Source of the DNA: Mytilisepta virgata | Lineage: Eukaryota; Mollusca; Bivalvia; Mytilida; Mytilidae | DNA length: 64,000 bases | Reading direction: 5' to 3' | Assembly: GCA_028015205.1 (NCBI GenBank) | Contig: JAPWFG010000026.1 | Location: forward strand, 992,001-1,056,000 | Part shown: positions 47,601-58,708 of the stretch, piece after piece | Numbering within the stretch: the stretch's first letter is position 1 | Layout: each line of letters begins with the position of its first letter | Position numbers and translations under genes: made by a program | Notes under the pieces: generated by a model | Seen by the model: the letters and a program-made list of their open reading frames with translations, nothing else | The model's database searches: none | What the model was told of the DNA's origin: nothing

Positions 47601-50125
47601 GATCCAAGATGACCAAGAAATATCGGAAGTGGTAACAAATGTTCAAAGGAAATGGGTCAATTCAACATTTGTGAGTTAGCCTGCTGCATATATTCAATTT
47701 CAAAGGGAGGTAACTGACTACAGCTATTGTAGATGTAGTTGTCCATGGGAATGAATAGACTTTATCTTTAGGGTTAAAATAAAATGACCTGCATTTAAAA
47801 TCAATACCAATTTACCTGTAAAGTAAGTTAAGGAGATCACCTAGTGTTTAATGATGCATAAATATGATAATAGACACAAAGACAGTAGACCATTAGCTCC
47901 CCTTGATGCTAATGACATCGCAGAACAATAACTTTTTTTGCTCACCTGGCCAAAGGCCATGTGAGCTTTTGTCATCACTTGGTCATGTTGGTGTCCGTCT
48001 GCTGTCCGTTAACTTTTCACATTTTAATTCTCTCCTCTGAAACCACTGTGCCAAATGGCATTAAATTTGGCATGAAGCATCTATGTAAGGTCCTTTATAA
48101 AGATTGCTCATTTCGTCCAGATCGGAAAACAACAATGGCCACCATGGACAATTGTTGTTTCTGATTGGCTAAGTTTTCAAAAATCTTCTCCTCTGTACTG
48201 CTGGGCCAAATGGAACAAAACTTGACAAGAAGCATATACGGGAGGTCCTTTATAAAGTCTCCTCATTTCATCCCGATCATTTTACAAATACGGCCCCCAT
48301 GGGCAGTTCTTGTTTCTGATTGGCTGATATAAAAAAAATCCTCTCCTCTGAAGTCGCTCGGCCAAATTGGACAAAACTTGACAGAAAGCATCTAACTAGG
48401 AGGTTCTATATAAAGTTTCCTTATTTCGTCCTAATCAGGCAACAAACATGGCCATCATTGGCATTTCTTGTCTTTCATTGGTTGATAATGTTCTTCTTCG
48501 AAACCGCTTCCCCAAAGAAAACGAGACTTGACAGGAAGCATCTGTTGGAGGTTCTTTACAAATCGCCTCATTTTGTCCAGATCAGGGGACAAACATGGCC
48601 ATCAGGGGCAATCCTTGTTTCTGATTGGCTGATTTAAGAAAAAAACAATTCTCTTATACTGCTTGGGCCAAAGAAAAATTTGTGAGTTTACTGTCACATG
48701 CTGAAAAAAAATAGGGTCGGTAGGTCGGTTTTTTTTTTTTTTTTTTTTTTTTTTAGAGCTCATTCAAACAGGTGGAAGTAAACTGTCTAACACTGGAAAA
48801 TGGCACTACTTCCCCGACTGACAATGTAGGAGTAACCTCAAAATTATTTGGAGACATTACTTTACATGATTCATTGTTGTCAAATGACAATCGTCACTAT
48901 CGTGATATTTATTGAATACATGTATATCAATGAAAGTTTTTGAATTGTTAAACGGAGCTATGACATTTTTGTCTGCTTTTAAATGGGGGACACTGTTTTA
49001 AAGTTAGCGACAAAATGCTGGCGGCGTGGTGTTGGTACTAAAGGCCGCCATTGTTGTTTAATACAATAAATACCGGTACCGGTGACGGAAAAGGCAGGAA
49101 TTTCCGGAATTTCAGAAATTTGCCGATAAAAAAAACTAGGGTCGGTCGGGTGACCGTAAACACACATATTTTTTTTTTGGCCTTGGCCAAATAGAGCCAA
49201 ACTTGACAGAAAGTGTCAATGACATATAACAAAAATCTACAGAACAACAGAATTGGTTGAAACCAAACATGGTCTGAATGTTCCTCTTAAGGTGCTTACC
49301 ATGCGTTGTTACTCTGGTGCCGACCCCCAATTTAAAATGGCCTTCAGCAGTGGACCTCGGTTAACTTAAGAACCCATGGGAAATACATGCAAAAATCTTC
49401 TGGAGAACTGCCAAATTTTAGAATATGCTAACCTGTAAGTGGAAGGGCCTTGATGGAGAAAAGTTTGGTTCCTACAAGGCTTACCACTTCATCATGATAA
49501 AGAGAAGTGACTTCTCTGAGGTGCATCAATAAAAATGGCTTTCATGCCAGGTAACCTATAGTCTCAGCCCTCTGAGCCTCTAGTTTAATTGTGACATCAT
49601 AGCTTTTCTTTGTGATGTCAAAAAAACTATGTGAATTTCCATGAATTTTAGCAATGGTGGATGCTACTGTCAACTCAGCATTTCCATGCTATGTATTATG
49701 AACTTTGACGACTGATAGCTGTAGTCAGTTACAGCATGTACTTCCCTTGGAAATGATATATAAGGCCCTGAAAACTCACAATGGCCAAACATATACATAT
49801 ATGGGCAAATTAACAGTAATTGGTAATTGGGTTACTGCAGGGGCAAAACATTTTAGGGAATTCTGGAAATTTAATGGAAATACATACTTCCCCATTCCTT
49901 TGCAGCATTATATGCCTTAGAAGAGACGTCTTCAAGTTTATGTTTGGCTGCATCAAATGAAAGGTCAATATCCCCATCTCCTTCTATTGTTTTTTCAGAT
50001 TCTGGTGTTTTGTTTTCTTTATCATTGTTGTCATCTTCTTTTTTATTCTCTTCGTTACTTTCAATCTGTGTTTCTTCTTTCTCTGGTTTGGTACCTCCTA
50101 ACCAACTTGTCACTGAACTGAACAT
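38612..50125 (-). CDS. SYAP1: Synapse-associated protein 1 orthologue (BSD domain), eight exons
   Basis: Minus-strand exons in order: 50125-49888, 47029-46947, 45072-44926, 44416-44277, 42979-42891, 42090-42022, 40115-39942 and 38751-38612. Phases close to 359 aa; human SYAP1 is about 350. Residues 1-10 ([10 protein letters not shown]) match the conserved N-terminus. An acidic linker and the helical [11 protein letters not shown] and [17 protein letters not shown] block come next. Then come [14 protein letters not shown] and [15 protein letters not shown] (about 108-147) and the BSD domain (about 157-222), with its signature FWRNYF at 209-214. The C-terminal part has [18 protein letters not shown] and an acidic tail ([15 protein letters not shown]). 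In mammals SYAP1 supports Akt activation downstream of mTORC2 and sits at Golgi and nerve terminals. The mussel role is inferred. Introns 1, 2, 3, 4, 5 and 7 contain repeats listed separately. Confidence 0.96.
39129..39496 (-). mobile_element. Foldback-type dispersed repeat, copy 2 (SYAP1 intron 7)
   Basis: This is the inverse of 17713-18081, with the palindromic part at 39129-39290 and the shared non-palindromic flank at 39291-39496 (CATTTCGGGACTTCTCTAG, TTATCGTTCCAATAACTGTA, TTTTATCCCACCGATTAAAC). The two copies are readily alignable but not identical. Confidence 0.75.
42191..42364. mobile_element. Small MITE in SYAP1 intron 5
   Basis: Ends are inverted: CAGTCAAACC at the left and GGGTTTGACTA at the right (last base of the repeat changed). 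Inside, CTATAAAGGACACC is mirrored by GTGTCCTTTATAG. TA precedes the left end (42189-42190); the right flank is AA, so the target duplication is not clean. It has no ORF. Size and ends suggest a Tc1/mariner or similar cut-and-paste derivative. Confidence 0.6.
43047..44047 (-). mobile_element. Hairpin-ended CGTC-rich repeat, complete copy (SYAP1 intron 4)
   Basis: This is the best complete example. On the minus strand the left end (44047 downward) is TTTAGCTCACCTTGCC, folding with GGCCATGTGAGCT, followed by a degenerate CTCACTTGGCGTCCATCG. Five modules of about 160-180 bp follow, each with an AAACCATTGGGCC-like block, GGTCCTTAG and AAGATGGTCACC. The right end (43047-43085) is CCAGGTGAGTGATACAGGCT plus a hairpin and TGTAGTTT. 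GCTCACC near the left end and GGTGAG near the right form a sub-terminal inverted pair. The CGTC minisatellite is nearly lost in this copy. A 113-codon plus-strand frame inside it (43386-43727) is repeat-derived. Confidence 0.8.
44467..44681 (-). mobile_element. tRNA-derived SINE, third copy, internally deleted (SYAP1 intron 3)
   Basis: Same family as 3829-4098, with the shared TTTTCAGCACATTTGGCTAT and CAATCCTTGTCAATTAAG-like blocks and GGTGAGATCGAACTC B-box region. The A-box segment is deleted (GACGAACTGCCACTGAGG), so it should be transcriptionally dead. Flanks TACCGAATAAG and TATCAAATAAG may be a decayed target duplication. Confidence 0.8.
45360..46720 (-). repeat. Tandem array, ~147-bp unit, in SYAP1 intron 2
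   Basis: GCATACAGTATTCGAAAA starts at 45429, 45575, 45722, 45869, 46015 and 46162, with a diverged unit at 46309, giving 146-147 bp spacing. On the minus strand each unit reads TGACCTTGACCTCATTTTCA. One end of the composite is GACAGGCGAGACATTTTTG (about 45375-45393 on the minus strand), and the other is a GC-rich segment with (GCC)n at about 46655-46670 and CTCGACATAGGGATAGTGAT. I recognise the whole as a widespread mussel composite repeat. It has no ORF. Confidence 0.88.
47938..49586 (+). mobile_element. Hairpin-ended CGTC-rich repeat with nested insertion (SYAP1 intron 1)
   Basis: The left end GCTCACCTGGCCAAAGGCCA forms a hairpin, followed by CATCACTTGG and TGTCCGTCTGCTGTCCGTT. At least four modules with TCTTCTCCTCTG and AACATGGCCATCA-type cores follow. 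The right end at 49561-49586 is TCAGCCCTCTGAGCCTCTAG plus TTTA. About 48700-49190 is a foreign block that begins GGGTCGGTAGGTCGGTTTTT, contains a long T-run, and ends GGGTCGGTCGGGTGACCGTA. The host module resumes at CTTGGCCAAATAGAGCC. Frames of 105 codons or less here are repeat-derived. Confidence 0.75.
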
Positions 50126-50523
50126 TTTTATTTGTTATTCATTCGCAGCTGACGGATTTATCGATTTTCTAATGTTTACAACAAGACGGAAGTGATATCA
50201 TTTGGTCGCTCTAATATAAGTTCCGTGGATTTCGAATACGCGTCGTGTATTTTCCATGATATAATATATATATCACAGTAAAAAATGCGTTTGCTGAAAA
50301 AAATATCTAATGGCACATTTAATAGGTCCATAGTATTTCTTGTCCATAATTTTCCACACTTTTAACAAATAATAGTTACTTATCGACAATATTGAATTTA
50401 GCATTTATTTGACCTTCATCGTTTGCAAAAACAACACCTTCTGATCGCTGTTGCGTTTGAAAATAAGTTTAATTTACCGTAATAATCCAAACTGTAAAAT
50501 GACCAAAATAAACATTACAAAGC
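50126..50523. promoter_or_regulatory. Shared head-to-head promoter region of SYAP1 and PSMG1
   Basis: Only 398 bp separate the two start codons, on opposite strands. The interval includes both 5' UTRs and a CpG-containing patch (GAATACGCGTCGTG, about 50236). No TATA box is convincing for either gene. Divergent housekeeping genes this close usually share a bidirectional promoter. Co-regulation is inferred. Confidence 0.6.
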
Positions 50524-53500
50524 ATGGCAACATTTTTCGGTGAAGTGCTCCCTGTGATTTCTAGAGCTGTTGAAGATGATGATGATGATGAAGAAACAGA
50601 ACTGTTTGAAAAGTATGATAAGACAGTTGAAAACGAAATGAAGAAGAATGCCTTGTGCAGTATATCCAGTCATCTGGATATATTCACACTATATCTAGTG
50701 TGTCTACAGATGCAGGGGGTCCTCTCCAATCTGGAGTGCTCTTTTAAAGTTGTTTTAAAGATGTTTTTTTATTGACATTATTTTAGATATTCCCTGTGAT
50801 ATATGTACATATATTTTAATGTTCTGAATGGATGGACGTCTTATGTCACTATAAATAGGAGCACTATTTATTCTTATGGAAACTGGTGAAGGATAATTCA
50901 TTCCGTACTCCAGGGGATTACACTGGAGGTGTGCCTTAACTGGCAGAAGTTAGACAACAAAGACAAAAGTCACTGCCCACAAGCTTAAACACCACAGATA
51001 GAAGCCCAAAAATATACCATACTTTTAATAAACATATATAAAGAGTCATGCATTTTTGATCAGTGTTTTATATTCTATTCAGGTAGATCTGTGTTCCAAA
51101 ATCAATCTGGCCCCAAGTTGACCTGTTCCAAGTAGATCCATCCAAAAAATCGATCTAGCCAACTGTATCATAATTATACAGTCATTTCTGGTAATTCTGC
51201 GCATTGTCCTATTCAGTGCATTAACATGAAAATGATTTGAATGCGCTAAATTACCGGACAACATAGTATACATACATGCATATGTAATATCTGAATTGGT
51301 TATTTTTATGTTTTCTTTGAAGACGCTTAATAGTACAGTCAAAATAAAATTTGATCTCAAACTAATTGCAACATAAGGTATTTTCAATCTAAAGTGTATC
51401 CTAAATATACACAGAAAAAAGTCCATGAAAATCTTACCATGGGAAAATTCAAAATTAGACTTTCGAATCTCTTATGGGTTTCCAATGTACAGGGGAGCTA
51501 ACTATTGCTAAAACTAGGTTTTTATCTTTTTTTCAACAGTTTTCTTTCTCTGCTTGTTAAGAAAGATACTTCCATGGACTAAACTGGCTTAATTTAAGTT
51601 ACTTATATATTCTGCTATTTGTGATACAAGAATATTCATAATTTTATTTGTAGTTTGATTTGATTGACATGTTTAATATTGCAGAAAATGCCTACTGTAA
51701 ACCATGTGGTGATTTTGAAAAAAAGAAATTAGATATTCAGGTGTTACCTGATGAGCTTCCTCAGTTTTTTAAGAAGGGTATATCACAAAATGTGTATCCA
51801 TATTTCCCATGAAAAATTATTTAACTTTGGGAGCTTATTATATATCAATAATTTCTATATGGTTAAAAGAATTTTTAAAACCACTAAAAATTACTTATAT
51901 TTTCATCAAAATTTGACTTCATAAACTTGACATGCTATTTTTTTTAGAAATGAAGTATCCTAGAAAGATAAAATTTAATTCAAAACTTGAATTAAAATAT
52001 CAAATCTCTGTTACAATAATTAATTTTACCCTTTTTTAATGCTGAACATGTACTTTGGCAAAATATTTTGTACAGGAAAAACAGTAATTATTATTTTGTT
52101 GTGATTTTGGCCAAATCTCAAGCAGTTTTTACAGAGTTATCTCCCATATTCAATACAAATTCCAATAGGAAATTTTTTTCAGCTATTGGATTTTATTTCA
52201 CTTGAAAATCCCCACACACAATGTAATTTGTTTGTACAGTCTAAGTTATCTTTTTTCCATGCTATATGATCTTTAACACTAGATTTGATGCCCCTACCTT
52301 AAAAAGTTGTCATACTTGTATCATACAATGATAGAGGTTTCCCTAGACCAATTTAGCTTTGTGCTGCACCATGCTGCCCTCATCATGAATTTTATAATGT
52401 GCCCCGAGGTAGCCAAACCCAACTCTCAATTTTTAGTTTAATCTTATCTTTTTGAAACTGATTTCCTTATTATTATGTACCCCAGTTGTGTTGGCACACT
52501 TTTATGACACTTTCACACCATCACACTAGGGTGAAGGCTGTTTTTTTTAAAGGTTTTGATAAATAAACTGCCCTCATGTCAAGTTGGGGTGCCACCAATA
52601 TTATCTTTTTTAACCATTGAGTGCTTTTAAAATACGAAATTTACTATGCCTTCACAAATTTCTGGGGAAAGCCCTACAATGGATAATAGTAACTTAAAGA
52701 CATTTGCCACCAGATTTATATTTTAAATTTTCCTTATCTACATAATTCATGGAAATTGTTGTTTACAAGAAAATAGAGTGTAGATGCGTAATGAACTGAG
52801 AATGGAACATGAAATGTCAAAGTTATTATTTTGTTATCAAATGAATGCCTGCAACCTGTATACATCATTTCTGTGCTTTCATGACCACTTTCCTCTACTG
52901 TTTTTAACACATCCTCTCTTATATCTTATATTTTATTTAAAAAAATTTAGGGCATGAGATTCTGCATCATCACTGGGGTGAAAACGAAAGAAGTGAATCG
53001 TAACCCTTGGCCAGCAAAGATGGACATTCTTTTCTTGTACAGTGTACATTCCATTGGAGTTCCTTGTTTGTTTATATGGATAAAAATCACATATGTAGCA
53101 AACTTTTAGTAAACTGTTCGTGTTTTCTGTAGAGTCATATGTTACTTTTATATGCATATATGTAATCTTGAATTTAACTTATTAACTTTTGAATTTCCAA
53201 TTGAACTAAACCTTTTATATTTCAGCAATGTTACAGTCAAATGGACACCTGCTGCTAAGAAAGGAATGGCCGAATCTTCAACTGGAAAATTACCTGCAGA
53301 AATCCTTATAATAGCTGTTGGTCCTGCTGCTGCAGGTAAATAAATCTTTTTATTTCATATCGGATAAAATTTCTATATCCAAGTTGGATAAACGGTGATG
53401 ACATATCATTCGTTATTGCCTGTATCGGTCAATACCATGTGATAATTGGAGCTACGTCCCCTTTTTAAAACGTACAAGTGATTCAGATTTATTCATGCAC

Positions 53501-56500
53501 AAAATCACAAGTATATAATTCAGCAATATCCAGAGTGTTCATTGAACATGGTCGTGAATAAATGACAAAGTTTGAAAATTCTATTTAATATACATGTATT
53601 CTTAAAATTAATGTCTGCACAAAAACAAATCTATAGTTGCTTCAATGAAATAAACATAATAGTTACTTATACAGATGATATTATCATGAAACATAGACAC
53701 CCCTCAGGATAGTAGTATTGACTTCAACACTGTTAATGCCCTCTGCATAAGTAATATTACCAGTATATAAGTATTAATTTGATAAGTTTGAATGAAGTGG
53801 GAATAGCAGCTGCTGCTAGTGGTAAATAAGTCTTTGTTTTTTATTATAATATACGCTTCAGTAGATACTGTATACTGTAGGAATGAATGTAATAATGTGC
53901 ATGTACATGTATCATAGAAATAAATTACTAATTTATGACTTGCATTACCAAGTTTTATGCTTTTTGCAATTTTATATTAGGTTAACTAGCCTAAGTAATT
54001 GTCAGATAATGTGTTTATCTTCTTCATCAGTGATTAAGTTAAGCCAATCAAGAACAAATTACAGTATTGAAAACAAGTCATTCCTTAATTTTTTGAAATT
54101 TTATTCTTTTCATGTTTTTGGTCATCTTGGTGTCTGTGTTATTTACTTATAGCCTATTCAAAAAGACAACAAATACATTGGAGGGTTTATATATGTACAT
54201 GTGCAATAAGTTTATGCTAAGGGCTGCTTGGTCTTGTTGTAAAAAGTGAGGATTTGTTATAAACCTCTCAGTACATATAACTTTGAAGATGAAGAACTGC
54301 AGTGAAAGAGTTGTTAGTTTTCTTTTTGTATTATGTTCCTGTATTTTATGGATTAATCTTGCATCTGATTTTCTTTTATCCACTTTAGGCCAAATAAAAA
54401 ATACATGTGTTTAGGGTAACACACTGAAAAAAGTTAGGTAGGGTAAGTAGGGAAATTTTTTTTTTTACATTAATTTTTTTAGTTAGGTTGTATACTGGAG
54501 TCACCTTGACTTTAACAGTGCTTGTTGAAGAAAGGTTATAAAAAATTTAGGGTAGGCACTAAAAATTAGGTTGGGTTACCCTAAACACAACTATATTTTT
54601 TTTAGGCCTTATTAAGGAGAAACAGTTTCACATTAGTGTGACAGAAATTATACAAAAGTATATTGTAAGCATAGTATATTAAATGTCTTTGACACAACAA
54701 CCCTGCAATTAAATCTAAAGTACAAAAAAAACGGTTCATCATTGGACTTGTGCACACACTGCATAACATTTTCAATCTAGACAAGATTTGCAAGTGTACA
54801 ATATACAACATTGTGAAGGAATTGTGTAAAGATATTTTATATTGTTTACAGGTTTTGTACAGACTTATGTTATTCATAAAAATTATGAAATAATTGGTGG
54901 ACTGTTTAGTGGGTTACATGAAGATGATGTGAATACATTCAGTCAGAAATCACCAACAGATAAATCTTGTTATTTATACAGAAAGATAGACTGTCCAAAA
55001 ATACTGGTTTGTCAATGCAATATTACAGTCACTCCAGAACAGTCATATTCATTTGTGCAACAAGTAAGATTCAGTATCACATGACCATCACACCTGAAAA
55101 GTAGTACTCTTTTATAGACATTTTCAATTGAGTGTCACATGACAATCACACCTAAACAGTCATATAGTTTATATCACAAGTATGATTCAGCAGGATGCAG
55201 CTTGCAGTGGCATAGCTATGCACAAGCACAGAAGTACGTGCTTCCACGTCATTTTGACAGGAAAACAGAAAATCTTATAAAAGATAAAATTTACAAATAG
55301 AACTCCGAATAGGAATGAGGCAAGACATTGGGTTGATTATGGAAGAGGTTTATGTATCCATGAAATCTTTTTAAGCTCAATACTGCTAAGTTTCTCTACA
55401 AAGCCAAAGAATTCTGACTGTCTTTGATTTTATGCTTTTTCAGTCCTTACCCTTTGGGTTATAAAACAAATTATGAAAGTTGATCTCAAGGCTTAAAATA
55501 TTCTATGGTCATCATCATTTGGTGTCCAAAATGAATATGTGTTTCTTAAATAGAACTGACCCTTTTCATTTTCATTAAAAACAACTCATGCCAGAGCAAA
55601 ACGGCGGCATTTTTGGAAGGAACCGAAATTGATCTTTTTTTTATAGATTCATGTGTTTTCTACAACTACTCAGAATAAAGAACACAAGTTTATTAAAATG
55701 CAGGAATTTAAGTATCGGAATCTACGTAAATTGAAAGAATTCTATGACGACGTGTACGAATTTTAAAGCTTTTAATATGTCTTAATCACAAACAAACCCT
55801 TTGAACCCCACAAGAACCATGCTCTAGACTAGAAAACTCTATTTTTGTGCTTCCACGTCAAAATAGGGCTAGCTACGCTACTTGCTTGTGTGTCACGTTG
55901 TAAGTGTAAGATTCAGACCAGTCTATAACAGTCACACAGATTTATAGAACAATTGAAATTCACAGTCACATGACTTAAATACCAGAACAGTCATATACAT
56001 TTGTAGACCTGGAGATACATGTGATTTATTTGTGGAACAAGATTCAGTGTGTCACATTACCTGAAAACATTCATACTAAACCCTATTCGGAAAATATTTA
56101 GTAATGTACATGTATAATATAGGTATGGTTTAACATTTTTAATTTCAGCTATTCCCACAAATTTGCATGGATGAATGCTATGTTGCAATTTTGTGTTCAG
56201 CGCATACCAGTGAATATAAAGCAGAGACACCTATTTCAGACATAGAAGTGCCATTTTTACGATCACTCAAATCGACAAAATTCCAGGGAACTCCGTTGGC
56301 TTCGTATGTTGATCAGCCGAATATAGTAACGGGTTTACCTGCACAGTGTATGTGTTTTGTATTTGGCAATCACGTCATTCAGATTAAATTGTTTGTTTTG
56401 AAAGCCCATATTCTTGAAATTGATGTTTTTCTGGGTACTTTTTAACACATTTTGAAGTATCAAAGCAACCTATAGCTATTAAGAAAATCGCTGATATTAG

Positions 56501-58708
56501 TGGTATTGTTATACAAATCATCTCAGTAAATTTTTTAGCAAGCTTTTATTGCTGTCTTACCGTAAAATCTCTATTTATTCGTCGACCTAATTATTCGTCA
56601 CTTTTAGTATTTCATGGAAAAATGTATTTTTTAAAATCTATTTTTTCTCGTCACTTGCAAAGTTTTCAAATCGCGACTGTTGTGAAGTCAGAATTTTCAA
56701 CATTTATCGTGAACTGAATAAGTTCTTGTCACCATCGAGTCTTCCATTCCTCAAAACAAATAAGTTTATTCACCCAAAACATGAAAATAATTGTTATAAA
56801 TACAAAATTTTAAACAAATTTAATCGACTTTTTGCACCTGGAAGTTAGGTTAAGATAGTAACAACAAAATAAAGTTCGGTATAACTATGCTTCTGATTCC
56901 ACATTAGATAACAGACAAAATTTAAATAAAAATTATAAAATTAAACATATTTTATTTTATAATTCCTTTTCTTTAACCTATAAATTGAATTGATATGATC
57001 TTATACAAAGACGAAAGAAACAAATGAAATAAATATTCATTAGGTTCCATTCCGAATCCGGATTACGACCACGTGTTGTCTACATATCAAAACATGGCAG
57101 ATGGTTGAAAGTTTGTCATCGTTGTTTGTTTTGGATTTAAAATGGCAATTTTCATGAGTATTGATGATGAATTCATGAAAAACAAATGAAGAAACAACTC
57201 AGAAAGTACGGGCTTTAATTTCATCTTGTTATACTTATCATTCATTAAGCAAATCAATCTACTGGAAGTCAACAACGATCCCACAACAAAAAAAACCTAT
57301 TTTTTCGTCAGTTTTTCAATTTTCCTCAAAAATGGGTGTTTTTTAATGACGAATAAATAGAGTTATTACGGTAATTTATCTTGAAGTAACAGACAGGTCT
57401 TCTAACATGTAGATAAATCTTGCACTGCATGACATTTCCTAGCACTATCCTGAGCATGATTACTTGCTAAATTTTTATTTTGTAACAACTACATGTACAT
57501 AGTTAATAAAAAATTACACACAATAACACAGACAAACAAATCTAACAAATAATGTCATGATTTGTCCAACAATCTTACAATGCAAGTCATGAATTCTAAC
57601 ATACAGCTAAACGTCACAGTATATTATATTTAACATAGTTTTCTTTAATTCTTTAGATATTTACTGGGTATTTGATCAGTTGGAGAAAAATTGATAATCC
57701 ACATATGAATATTTGTTCTCGATGCCTGATTAGTCTGTGAAATTTCCTTGCAGGAATAATCAAGCAGTCCACCAACAATTTGGCTCAAAATGTGATGTAT
57801 CTCAACTGTAGAAATATGACAAAACTGCTTGCAAAGTAATATTCTGTATTTCTGTATTGATAGGTCTAACTTATTGTGAGATACACGGAGTAAAAGCTGT
57901 TTTATATGTATGTTACACGGATAGTATACAGGTGGACTCTGCCACTATGAGAGCATATATGCCACTGATACAGGCCACCCCGATTAGAGACATTATTGAT
58001 GTAAGTACAATATTGTATAAGTTAACAGTCAGTGAAGAAAGATTTTAAGTTTTTACATTTTTATAGTACACATTGTCAGTATATTTCAATAGTAAATAAA
58101 AAAAATGGTTGTCATGAATGATGATGATGATGTTGTCATAATTTGCAAGGTGTATATAATTGCAACAGTGTTTCCTGTATTTTAGTATAGGTAGAATGAA
58201 AATTGAAATGGGGAATGTGTCAAAGAGACAACAACATGACCGAAGAGCAGAAAACAACTCAAAGCCACCAATGGGTCTTCAATGCAGCAAGAAAATCCCA
58301 CACCCAGAGGCGGACCTCAGCTGGCCTCTGAACAATAACGCATACTAGTTCAGCAAAATGGATGCACACTAAACTCTAAAACATACAAATGAACCAAAAC
58401 TTTGAAAAAAACACAAGACTAACAAAGACTAGAGGTTCCTGACTTGGGACAGGCACAAAAATGTAGCGTCGTTTGACCTAGTTTTCCCTTTCTTTTAGTT
58501 GAATGTCAAACTCTATCACACAAGCAAGAAATTATTGGATGTTCCAATCTTATTGATAATAAAATATAACAATGGTAGTGAATCATATAAACAGTAATAT
58601 TGTAACCTTTATTCATTATTTCTTATTTTTCAGAAAAATCCTAAGGCAGATGAGATGTTGAGAATGATTGTAGACTTACATACAAAGCATAATTCATTAT
58701 ATTTATAG
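50524..58708 (+). CDS. PSMG1: Proteasome assembly chaperone 1 orthologue, seven exons
   Basis: Exons: 50524-50659, 51685-51777, 53237-53335, 54852-55063, 56149-56347, 57864-58000 and 58634-58708. Phases close to 316 aa; human PAC1 is 288. The N-terminus MATFFGEVLPVISRA is the family signature, followed by an acidic stretch. Later landmarks are EILIIAVGPAAAG (about 97-110), PFLRSLKS, DQPNIVTGLPAQ (about 236-246), LTYCEIHGVKAVLYVCYTDS (248-267) and the C-terminus NSLYL. PAC1 pairs with PAC2 to assemble the 20S alpha ring. The final L314-Y315-L316 fits the HbYX motif that inserts into alpha-ring pockets. Exon 2 (K-N-A-Y-C-K-P-C-G) has no clear human counterpart, but it is the only phase-compatible linker. 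For exon 3 the acceptor at 53237 keeps frame, while a nearer one at 53226 would shift it. Confidence 0.93.
54425..54612. repeat. T-rich dispersed repeat in PSMG1 intron 3
   Basis: ACACTGAAAAAAGTTAGGTA at the left and ACCCTAAACACAACTATATT at the right enclose AT-rich sequence, ending TTTTTTAGGCC. The plan is similar to the block nested at 48700-49190 (TGCTGAAAAAAAATAGGGTC to GTAAACACACATATTTTTTT). The two are probably relatives. Confidence 0.5.
56560..57371. mobile_element. TIR element with TA duplication in PSMG1 intron 5
   Basis: The ends are inverted repeats: TACCGTAAAATCTCTATTTA plus TTCGTC on the left and GACGAATAAATAGAG then TTATTACGGTA on the right. TA dinucleotides flank it (56558-56559 and 57372-57373). 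The 812-bp interior has TTTTTTCTCGTC and TTTTTTCGTCAG near the ends and no intact transposase. The 65-codon minus frame at 57087-57284 is not convincing as a remnant. This looks like a non-autonomous Tc1/mariner-type element. Confidence 0.75.
58188..58462 (+). mobile_element. Dispersed short element in PSMG1 intron 6
   Basis: It starts near GGTAGAATGAAAATTGAAAT and ends near CTTGGGACAGGCAC. It is the inverse of 21391-21660 (shared GTGTCAAAGAGACAACAACA and ATACTAGTTCAGCAAAAT). It is non-coding. Confidence 0.7.

Noticed and set aside
48320..48637. 105-codon ORF (+)
   Set aside because: Translation of repeat modules in the 47938-49586 element; no domain.
51079..51426. 115-codon ORF (-) within PSMG1 intron 1
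   Set aside because: No recognisable domain; lies antisense in an intron and has AT-rich composition.
54842..55084. Stand-alone small ORF
   Set aside because: It is exon 4 of PSMG1 read through its splice donor; the true exon is 54852-55063.
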